Positions 55,970 through 64,000 of a stretch of DNA of 64,000 nucleotides are shown one piece after another. Within the stretch, counting starts at the first letter, position 1. Every line of letters begins with the position of its first letter. The translations under genes and the position numbers were made by a program. Source of the stretch: Papaver somniferum (Eukaryota > Streptophyta > Magnoliopsida > Ranunculales > Papaveraceae); assembly GCF_003573695.1 (NCBI RefSeq), contig NC_039359.1, positions 79,684,783 to 79,748,782 on the forward strand, in the 5' to 3' direction. The notes beneath the pieces were generated by a model. It worked only from the letters and a program-made list of their open reading frames with translations, was not told the origin of the DNA and ran no database searches.

Positions 55970-56845
55970 GGCCAAAGCTTGGACTTGGCGTCGTGGAAAA
56001 ATTAGGGCTTGGAGGCGTGGCCAAGGCTAGGACTTGGCGTCGCGGCCAAGGCTAGGACTTGACGACATGTCCAAGTCTAGGATTTGGCGTAGTGGTCAAA
56101 TTTAGAGCTTGGCGGCGTGGCCAAGGCTAGGATTTGGCGCCATGGGCTAGGATTTGGCGTCGTGGCCAAAATTAGGGCTTGGCGGCGTGGCCAAAGCTAG
56201 GATTTGGCACCGTGGCCAAAATTAGTGCTTGGCGGCATGGCCAAGGCTAGGATTTGGCGTCGTGGCCAAAATTAGGGCTTGGCGGCGNNNNNNNNNNNNN
56301 NNNNNNNNNNNNNNNNNNNNNNNNNNNNNNNNNNNNNNNNNNNNNNNNNNNNNNNNNNNNNNNNNNNNNNNNNNNNNNNNNNNNNNNNNNNNNNNNNNNN
56401 NNNNNNNNNNNNNNNNNNNNNNNNNNNNNNNNNNNNNNNNNNNNNNNNNNNNNNNNNNNNNNNNNNNNNNNNNNNNNNNNNNNNNNNNNNNNNNNNNNNN
56501 NNNNNNNNNNNNNNNNNNNNNNNNNNNNNNNNNNNNNNNNNNNNNNNNNNNNNNNNNNNNNNNNNNNNNNNNNNNNNNNNNNNNNNNNNNNNNGGCGTGG
56601 CCAAGGCTAGGATTTGGCGCCGTGTCCAAAATTAGGGCTTGGCGGTGTGGCCAAGGCTAGGATTTGGCGCCGTGTCCAAAATTAGGGCTTGGCAGCGTGG
56701 CCAAGGCTAGGATTTGGCGTCGTGGCCAAACTTAGGGCTTGACGACGTGGCCAAGGCTAGGATTTGGCATCATGGCAAAAATTAGGGCTTGGCGGTGTGG
56801 CCAAGACTAGGATTTGGCGCCGTGGCCAAAATTAGGGCTTCAGTT
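55970..56845. repeat. Tandem array of 50-bp units in LTR Z, with gap
   Basis: The same two 25-bp halves as in LTR Y. Units around the gap (56170-56287 and 56594-56845) are closer to one another than those of Y, which fits recent amplification and explains why the assembly failed here (N at 56288-56593). Confidence 0.88.
56288..56593. other. Assembly gap (306 N)
   Basis: Unknown bases inside the 50-bp array; the true number of units is unknown. A separate 10-N gap lies at 42441-42450 in the 70-bp array. Confidence 0.99.
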
Positions 56846-57884
56846 AATGCTATTGAAGCAAAAGTCGTGTTTCGATCATAAAACCCTAGTTGGAGTCCGT
56901 TATGGCGTTGACCACGAACAGAAAGTGGGTTAGCACGTAGTTGCGCCATTTGTGGCCTATTGGCATTTTGGCATGGCGATTAATATATTGGTGCGGCATG
57001 GAACGTTTGGCATGCCGGGTAGAATGGTGGAGTGGAAGGGCGCGTTTGGCATGTTGGCGCGGTTACACTTCTGGTGTGAATGTGGCGGCTTTAGAGCGAC
57101 CTGATTGGTCGATAGGAAATGGGGACGGCAAGTCTGGGCCCAGCCACAACTTATGTGCGTGTGGCGAGTTTAAGGCGACCTGATTGGTCGAGGGAAATAA
57201 GGCCGGTTTAGGATGGGGCGTGGCCAATGGCAAGTGGCGCCGGTTGGCTTAAGGCATGGCCACGCCTCTCTTTGCTGCTGCTCATATCCTGCGGCTCTTT
57301 GTTTTCTGATTCTGGGCAAGATTTTGCATCTTCTAATCCGTAGCGGATCAAGTACCTAGTTTGCCTAGGCTTGATTTCGACAAGCAAGGTCAGTATACTG
57401 CGCAAGGCGCAAAACCCTAATTTCTGCAAATTAGTGAGGTTCATGAGTTTTTTGTGAGTTATCACAATTATTGATTGGATTTTGTGTCCTGTCACAAAAT
57501 TCCTTTTTTACAGAGTGCAGTGTGCATTCTGTCTGAGCATTTCGTGCAATGGCCTTAACTTTGGTACTTGGAGATCCGTTCTAATCTGCTGCGAGTGAAC
57601 ATAAATCCGTCATGCCATACCGATATTAAGGTATTTGTCGGGAAACATAGCATAGGAAAAGTACTCAGTGAGTGTTATGTAGGCGAGGTGCCGAAATTTA
57701 CAGACTGTTTGGGATGGTTGCTACATCCGCCAGTCTGGGTAAATTTCATGTAGATATATTGAACGACTCAATAAGTATGCCAGTGCATAGGTTGACACTC
57801 ATGGCTATGCTTCCTTACAGGGTGACGTCACATCAGATGTAAGGTTTTACAATTTTAACCCTAAGCTAAAAACCATCATCAACA

Positions 57885-58480
57885 GCTTCGTGAAAGAGTT
57901 GAGAGATCATTTGCTTCTATGATTGCATGCTTCTTGGAATCGTATCTTGACGGCAACGATCTGAGAATTTTGCATACTATATCCTTTTCAGAAATAGTCT
58001 TTCCAAGAGAGAAAGAATAATTAACTATCTCAGAAAGTTTGAGGTAAAACTCTTCAAAAGTATCGTTGTCATCCAATCGAAGGTTTTCCCAATCGGATAA
58101 AAGAGTTTGAAGTCTAGCTTCTTTCTCTGAAGTGTTTCCTTCGAATGCGATCTGAAGATTATCCCAAGTTTCTTTTGAAGTTAGACAAGATGATACATGA
58201 TGTTGTAGATCACGACATACAACATGTATAATAGCATTCAAACCATCTGAATTCTGCTTAGCAAAAGCTTTTTCTTCCGTCGAGTAATCAACCAAACGTT
58301 TATACTCTGTTTACGAATTAGCAATTTTCGGACGATCATAACCATCGACGACTAATAGCCAGGTATTAAAGTCATGTGATTGAAGAAAAGATCTCACAGC
58401 ATATTTCCACCATAGATAGTTTGATCCGTCAAATCTTGGCGGTACGTTAATTGAAGTTGATTAATGAGAACTTGAATTCA
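57885..58480 (-). pseudogene. gag: Copia gag, N-terminal part
   Basis: On the minus strand a frame near 58440 reads PPRFDGSNYLWWKYAVRSFL and LLVVDGYDRPKIAN, the opening of Copia Gag (F-x-G-x-N-Y-x-x-W). After a stop at about 58310 it continues with EEKAFAKQNSDGLNAIIHVV, TSKETWDNLQIAFEGN, LQTLLSDWENLRL and ILRSLPSRYDSKKHAI (UBN2 domain) to the F copy 2 border at 57885. The likely start is ATG 58484, just after the primer site. The frame goes on at 47520 without a shift. Stops near 58310 and 58460 mark decay. Confidence 0.9.
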
Positions 58481-58537
58481 TTTCGTATAGGATGGATCGC
58501 ACCAAACACAGATTGTTAGATCTTTTCGTGTTTGCCT

Positions 58538-58549
58538 GCTCTGATACCA
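58538..58549 (-). other. Copia primer binding site
   Basis: TGGTATCAGAGC on the minus strand, two bases after the LTR end CTTTTCA. It is the exact complement of the tRNA-iMet 3' end used by most plant Copia elements. Confidence 0.93.
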
Positions 58550-59860
58550 ATTGAAAAGACGAGGGTACCCAAATACACCACACTCTAAAACTTTTCCATC
58601 AATAAGTCCTTTCTCCGAAAGTGATTGTCTATGGACTGAGTCGAGACAATACAACAAATCGGTATCACACTTCGAGTGATCGTCTATGGATACGAGATAG
58701 AGACAATAAAATCAACGAAGTGTGTTTACTTGATATTAGTTTCGGACTTAACCAAACTCTAAGGGATACTTATCAAGTAAATAGGAATTAACGTTTGTGT
58801 ATTTTACTTCTAATTATAATAACAGTTATAATTACGGAAATAGAAAAGTAAAAGACACAACAAGATTTTGTTAACAAGGAAACCGCAAATGCAGAAAACC
58901 CCCGGGACCTAGTCCAGATTGAATACTCTCAGAATTAAGCCGATATACAAAATCTAAACCAACTTCGTACAGTTGAGACCAAGCAACTAACTCTATAGTT
59001 AACCTAGTTTCCTCAATATCCCTGCGCCTTCAACTTCCAATAAGTCACGCACTTGGAAAAATTCCTTTGGTTCGTATTCCAAACAGTAAAGAAACAACAA
59101 ATCTGTTCGGTAACAACTCTTTTCAATCAAGTGATTCGAGTCTGACAAAGGCTCTCTCGTTTATCATATAAACACCTTTTTCGGGTCCTTAGATCTCTTT
59201 TTTACCAATCACCACAGTGATTGTAAGCCACAAGCAATCAACACTATTAATCACAAAGAAGGGTGTTGATGCCGATCTACACAACTATGCAATCAATGAT
59301 TATCACAAAGACAAATCGGATTATAGTCGGATCCCTTTCCAGCCGAAACAAGTATTGTGCACACCAAAGATTATGAACCCAAAAAGTCTCCTTGTCTTCA
59401 AATCTTATTTGATCTTCACTAAACACCTGCACACAATCAATTTGAATCTCTTATGATAGATCCACACAAAACGGAGTCTGTTAACGTCGGATTATCATAA
59501 GATTATCTTTAGATCTAAAAACAGTCTAAAGATCCTCGTCGAAACTTCGATCTAGTTTGAGTGAATCTTATATTAGAAGAGAAGATTCTCAAGAATAAAC
59601 AAACTAGGTGCAATCAAAGTTCAACCACCGTTAGTCAATCAAATCAATCTAAAACTAATAATAAACCACAATTATATAGTTTCCCACCAACGGTACTAAT
59701 AGAGATTCTCAATCCCAAAGAAGTCTTTAAACCGAGCGGCCATAAGCGATTTCTCTTAATTAGGGTACTCTCCACTCTAATAGGCGGCTCCACCAGTAAC
59801 AACACAACTGAGGTAGTTTTGCAGGATCTGAGGATTAGTTTGCAAGAGAAGAAAACTTCA

Positions 59861-59869
59861 GTATTTATA
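59861..59869 (-). promoter_or_regulatory. TATA box in the Copia LTR
   Basis: TATAAATAC on the minus strand, about 1.3 kb before the LTR end. Confidence 0.45.
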
Positions 59870-60439
59870 GACAAGGAAGTTTGGACACCAAGTAATTTCC
59901 AAAACCGAAAATATTCTCAAGATATGCAATAAAAACTGATTCGGTTTTCATAATTCCTGGAAATGCTTTGTCCAAATATTGACCGAAATTCACTTAGAAA
60001 AATCTTTAATTAGTAAATGCACATTACTAATTAATATTCTCTAAAGATATGTATTTAATTGCTGGAAATTAAATACCATATAAAATTAAGAAACCTTTAA
60101 TAAAAAATATTCTCAATTAATTTCAATCCTTGGATTATCCTTAGCTATCAAGGAATATCTTTGAACAATTAATGATAAGCGTTACAACTCGTGTTCAAAG
60201 AATGACGACATCCTTACTTTCTAAGTCCTTTTTCATACTTGCAATCTTAGAAACGAAAATCATTCGATTTCTAAGAACCATGTGATTGATCATCATATCA
60301 AACCACTAATCATGGGTATCACGGTTCTACCAAAACAAGTTTTGGTTCTACCTCCTGTGAGTACTTTACACAGTCACACTAGTTACCAAAACTCGGTTAA
60401 CTAGGTACTAGATCGGTTCCCCATGTAATACGGTCCCGT

Positions 60440-60612
60440 AATTTGGTGCACATGTGCATAGGATCGGTTCACCTCACTACTAAGAACTTGTTGCACATGT
60501 TCATAGGATCGGTTCCCCTCACTACTAATAACTTTTCACACCTCTTACAGGGATCTATTCCCCTCTTACAAAATTTTTTTCACCTCTTACTAGGATCGGT
60601 TCCCCTTTCACT
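60440..60612. repeat. Four imperfect ~40-bp tandem repeats in the Copia LTR
   Basis: AGGATCGGTTCCCCTC followed by CTACTAATAACTT recurs at about 60461, 60506, 60548 (as GGATCTATTCCCC) and 60592. Confidence 0.75.
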
Positions 60613-61353
60613 AATAATAGTTACTATTTTGTAAGGCATCAATCATACCATCTTGAGTGATTTCTTAAAATCAGTTTTACTAATAAAAGTTATACCAATA
60701 AATTAAGACAGGCATCCGTGAATATTTTACCAACCACATAAACAAGTTTATGATGGGTTATACAGATCATGCATATTGGTTGTTCACAATAGATTTGCAA
60801 TATGAATAACATTACCAATAAGCCTAGCGATTTCCCTTTCGATCCACAAACGAGTTTGTGAACTTACTTCCTTTAAACGAATGTAAACATTGTTTCCTAG
60901 GATGAAATCTTCACTCACACACATACATAATCACAATAACATTTAAACGATTATGTCGATATATTATCTAAAAAGTTTAATAGATAAGCAATAAACCTCG
61001 TATCGTATTCCTTAATACTATGTATATCTAGAGTTTCATACACAGCTTCGTAGTTTCGTTTTCAATATGCACGACTTGAAATATACGTTAGGGAATGAAA
61101 CAGTTCAAGTCAAATATTACTAACCTCAAGATGAAGGATGATTGTTGTCGTTGTAGCTCCATACTTCTTCACGTCTTCAAGTCTTCAGTAATACTTGTAA
61201 GTCTCAAATCCTAATACTTTCAAGCTAATCTATACGAAGTTGACTCTAGTATATAATCAAGCGACTCTTTAATTGAGTTTTGATTCACTAAAATATGACA
61301 ACCAAACTTGACATACCAACGCTTGGTGGGTTCAACCGAGCAGTGCTCTAACA

Positions 61354-63793
61354 CTAACAACCTCACCCAATATTTATCTTAGCGATCTGTATGGACTAAC
61401 TCCAATATACTTTCAAGAGAATCAACTAGACAGTTGGACTCAATCTTAAGAAAGATATATCAAGGATTTAAATATCTCTATCTCTCATTCAATCTGCAAT
61501 CAGCAAATAGAAATCTGTGAGCCCAATTGAATATAAGAGATGAAAACTTGAACGCTACCAAAGACCAATGTTCAAGGATCAATCAACAACCAAAGGTTGG
61601 ATTTCACAATTGATCGATACAACGCACCACCTGTGATATTTCTATAATTATATAACAAAATATAATGCGGAAAAAAATAACACAGACACCAGAAGTTTGT
61701 TAACGAGGGAACCACAAATGCAGAAAAACCCCGGGACCTAGTCCAGATTTGAACACCACACTGTATTAAGCCGCTACAGACTCTATCCTACTACAAACTA
61801 ACTTCGGTCTGGAATATAGTTGAACCCCAATCAATCTCACACTGATTCAAGGTACAGTTGCGCTCTTTACGTCTCTGATCTCAGCATGATACTATGCACT
61901 TGATTCCCTTAGCTGATCACACCCACAACGAAGAGTTGCTACGACCCAAATTCGAAGACTTTAATAAACAAATTTGTCCCATACAGAAAAGTCTACAGAA
62001 ATAGATAAATCAGTCTCCCACAGAAATACCTACGAGTTTTTGTTCCGTATTTTGAAAAATCAAGGTGAACAGGAACCAATCGATAACCCGGACTTATATT
62101 CCCGAAGAATAGTCTAGAATTATCAATCACCTCACAATAATCTTAATCGACTAGAGAAACAAGATATTGCGGAATCACAAATGATGAGACGAAGATGTTT
62201 GTGACTTCTTTTCTATCATTCCCATAGGAGATATCAATCTCAATCCAATCTTATGATTGTACTTATACGATAGAAACAACAAGATCAGATCACACAAATA
62301 CAGAGATAATAGTTGGGTCTAACTTAAGAATCCTAATGAAGTCTTAAAGTCGTTAACCTACAGGGTCTCGTGAGAAACCTAAGGTTAAAGGAGAATCTAC
62401 TCTAGCTAATACAACTAGCATCACACAGTAGGTGTGGGGATTAGGTTTCCCAGTTGTTAGAGTTCTCCTTTATATAGATTTCAAATCAAGGTTTGCAATC
62501 TTATTTACCTTGGTAACAAAGAATTCAATATCCACTGTTAGATGAAAACCTGATTAGATTCAATTTAATATCTTTGAACCGTTAGATCGAACTTAACTTA
62601 TCATACACAAATGAAATGCACGTTTCATTTAGGTTTGGGTAACCGTACCTAAAGATGTACACTTAGTTGGTTCAACAGTAGTTAACCAATGGTGAGGCAT
62701 ATGAGCACTTTCATATCAAAGATATTTATCTTCACCACAACTAGTTCAAATGACTTCAAAAGAACTAGTTAGAGAGTTGTTCAATTGCTTGGATCTCATA
62801 GAAGTACAAGACACAATTAAAGTAGAATCGGTTTGATTCACTTGAATCAGTTCATGAACTTTATATCCACGGTTTTCAAAGATTGCATTACTTATTATAT
62901 AAATATTTGAGTTCATGAACGAGCGATCTTAGAAAGTAACCCACTTAAGTATGCGTACTTAAGTAACCGGTTTTGAGTTTGTTTCAGTTTCCAAACTCAG
63001 CAGAAATTCACGGATGTGAACTTTCCGGCAGTATGCGTACGGAACGCGTACTTAGGTAACCATATTGAGTTTGTTTTAGATTTCAAACTCAGTAGAAATT
63101 CACGGACGTGAACTTCCGCCAGTATGCGTAAGGGTACGCATACTTATCTAGTCTACATCCACCAATTGCAAACATTCAAGAATGCATACATTAGGTTCCC
63201 GGTTTATGGACTTATATACTAATGTGCGAACACACTATGCTTATATCCAAAGATGGTTACATGATCTAAACTCTCATTTCAATCATTGAAACTCTCTTAG
63301 AGGATGTTATATAGTTTTTATTCACAAACTATTTTTCATCAAAGCGATTTTCAAGATATTGAAATATCAACATGACTTTCGTCACGAGTAAAGATGAACT
63401 TGGATAAAGCGAAAGCTTACCAATACATATTTTGAGAAATAGATAAGCTAGATAAACTCGGCTTGAAATAGCAAATGTGTATAATCGAAATCTATATACC
63501 TATACGACTTTTGTCTCAAAATAGGAGATAGAGTGGATAGACTTTTGAGTGATAGATAAGTTCAAGTCTCCACATACCTATTAGTTGATGAAGTTCCACT
63601 GGTTTCTTGAGTAGTTCTTCGTCTTCAAATGATGAACGTTGTTGAGTCTAGAGCTGAACTACCCTTAACTATCCTAGTCCGAGACTTAGCTATAATTATA
63701 CTAGAAATCAAGATATATAGTATTGACACCTAAATTTGACAAACAATCTTGAGATAACAACGGTTGCGAGTTCGACCGAGCAGTGCTCTAACA
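61354..63793 (-). repeat. Second long Copia LTR, related family, 3' end missing
   Basis: On the minus strand it starts at 63793 with TGTTAGAGCACTGCTCGG, identical to the start of the first LTR. It shares the AACCCCGGGACCTAGTCC block (61729-61745) with it, but most of the body differs. It stops at 61353/61354, where the first LTR begins, without a primer site. The first Copia therefore probably inserted into it. TATA-like TATATAAAGG is at 62468-62477 (minus). Confidence 0.7.
62945..63150. repeat. Two ~105-bp tandem copies in the second Copia LTR
   Basis: TATGCGTACTTAAGTAACC...GAAATTCACGGATGTGAACTT (from 62949) is repeated from about 63046 with the same order: GCGTACTTAGGTAACC..., AAATTCACGGACGTGAACTT. 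GTATGCGTA also ends the second copy. Confidence 0.8.
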
Positions 63794-64000
63794 GAGTCTA
63801 AACTGGAGAAAACTTTTAGTATGTTTCATTCGTCTTAGATCGTACCTCAACAACAATATCGTGAACGTCGTTTCACTCGATATTCAGATTTGATTGGTGT
63901 TCTTCTCCTATCTGAACAAAATAATGAACTGCTGGTCATGAATCTCGTCCTTGTGGGTCTGCTCCTGCGCCAGAAGTAAATGAAACATCTTACTCCAGAC
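63794..64000 (+). pseudogene. gag: Copia-type gag fragment, plus strand, cut by the window end
   Basis: Plus-strand frames read RRFTRYSDLIGVLLLSEQNN and ELLVMN (about 63873-63945), then in another frame ESRPCGSAPAPEVNETSYSR to the edge. Similar text (YSELIxxLLxAEQNNELLxKNH, RPTGSxxxPEVN) occurs in Gag of plant Copia elements, just before the zinc knuckle. It follows the outer end of the second long LTR with no gap, so that LTR probably inserted into this gag. At least one frameshift is present. Orientation matches the short Copia LTR at 38810. Confidence 0.65.

Larger units (their letters stand above)
47521..57884 (-). mobile_element. Family F element, copy 2: complete LTR to LTR, mostly noncoding
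   Basis: LTR Y (47521-50758), interior (50759-54674) and LTR Z (54675-57884), 10,364 bp. The primer-like site lies beside Z and the PPT complement (TTAAGTCCCCTAC) beside Y, so Z is the 5' LTR and the element is on the minus strand. The interior has only a gag-like N-terminus after the primer site and no pol. It resembles the large retrotransposon derivatives (LARDs) related to Tat-type Ty3/gypsy elements. It sits inside Copia gag. Confidence 0.85.
54675..57884 (-). repeat. LTR Z (5' LTR of F copy 2, at least 3210 bp)
   Basis: It matches LTR Y block for block and ends at CATCATCAACA (57884), directly before Copia gag. The TATA box is at 55058-55066 (minus). The length is uncertain because of the 306-N gap inside the repeat array. 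Confidence 0.88.
45381..61353 (-). mobile_element. Long-LTR Copia element, split by F copy 2 and lacking pol
   Basis: Minus strand: LTR (58552-61353, TGTTAGAGCACTGCTCGG...CTTTTCA), primer site (58538-58549), gag N-part (58440-57885), then F copy 2, then the gag C-part with zinc knuckle (47520-46846) and unassigned sequence to 45381. Protease, integrase, RT and the 3' LTR are not found. The left limit is set where F copy 1 homology stops, so it is approximate. Confidence 0.75.
58552..61353 (-). repeat. Long LTR of the Copia element (about 2.8 kb, 5' LTR)
   Basis: On the minus strand it starts TGTTAGAGCACTGCTCGG (61353) and ends ...GTCTTTTCA (58552), next to the primer site. A TATA box, TATAAATAC, lies at 59861-59869 (minus). 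It contains the block CCCCGGGACCTAGTCCAG (58900-58917) shared with the next LTR and a short repeat array at 60440-60610. Confidence 0.85.

Noticed and set aside
56222..56660. Open frames across the N gap at 56288-56593, and at 14101-14271
   Set aside because: They are open only because N bases give no stops.
39191..57884. F LTRs X, Y and Z read as a second three-LTR tandem unit
   Set aside because: Copia gag lies directly left of Y and directly right of Z and is continuous across the Y-Z element. Y and Z are therefore one insertion, and X belongs to a separate, truncated copy.
1..64000. tRNA, rRNA or intact host genes
   Set aside because: I looked for conserved tRNA boxes, rRNA-like stretches and long non-element frames and saw none. 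Covariance-model searches could not be run.

Overview
The window is a nested pile of transposable elements from a plant nuclear genome. I see no intact host gene. The evidence for a plant is: LTR elements of Athila and Tat type, a CACTA (En/Spm) transposon with plant-type ends, an L1-type LINE with a C-terminal RNase H domain, Copia elements with a tRNA-iMet primer site, Stowaway and Mutator MITEs, and long AT-rich spacers. The copy-number style suggests a large eudicot genome. I cannot name the species.

Region 1 (1-30284) is one plus-strand Ty3/gypsy element of Tat-like type that has lost RT, RNase H and integrase. It shows the end of the 5' LTR (1-346), a primer site, gag (433-596 and 22402-24658), protease (about 24745-25245), a hairpin-rich noncoding stretch, an antisense gene with intron-like gaps (26891-29441, minus) and a 3' LTR (29565-30284). 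Its gag is split by a CACTA transposon (597-22398, target duplication ACT). Taking out the CACTA and one ACT makes the gag reading frame continuous. The CACTA has no visible transposase and itself carries a 13.2 kb Athila-like element on the minus strand (4033-17225, target duplication TTATG). That element has three LTRs: two matching 636-bp outer copies and an internal 2386-bp copy flanked by its own primer-site remnant and polypurine tract. Its gag-pol (10125-15702, minus) is nearly complete, broken by one in-frame stop in RT and by an assembly gap.

Region 2 (about 30430-38800) is a decayed plus-strand L1-type LINE: ORF1 (DUF4283-like), endonuclease, RT, zinc ribbon and RNase H. It is interrupted by a ~2.6 kb insertion that carries duplicated exons of a class III alcohol dehydrogenase (GSNO reductase) and a Stowaway MITE. 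Near its 3' end is a 243-bp Mutator-like MITE with an 11-bp target duplication.

Region 3 (38810-64000) starts with a short Copia LTR. It then holds two copies of a long-LTR, mostly noncoding Ty3/gypsy-like family (called F here, minus strand). Copy 1 is LTR X plus part of the interior (39191-45380). Copy 2 is complete (47521-57884, LTRs Y and Z) and sits inside the gag of a minus-strand Copia element whose 2.8 kb LTR is at 58552-61353. The F LTRs carry arrays of 240-bp, 70-bp and 50-bp repeats that differ between copies. A second, related long Copia LTR (61354-63793) and a piece of plus-strand Copia-type gag (63794-64000) end the window.

These elements do not work together as a pathway. The logic is stratigraphic: target duplications and reading frames that become continuous give an insertion order (Tat-like element, then CACTA, then Athila; Copia, then F copy 2). 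I found no convincing new defence, metabolic or regulatory system. The most unusual items are the three-LTR Athila unit that inserted as one piece, the spliced antisense gene in the Tat-like element, the duplicated GSNO reductase exons, and the fast-changing repeat arrays inside the F LTRs.
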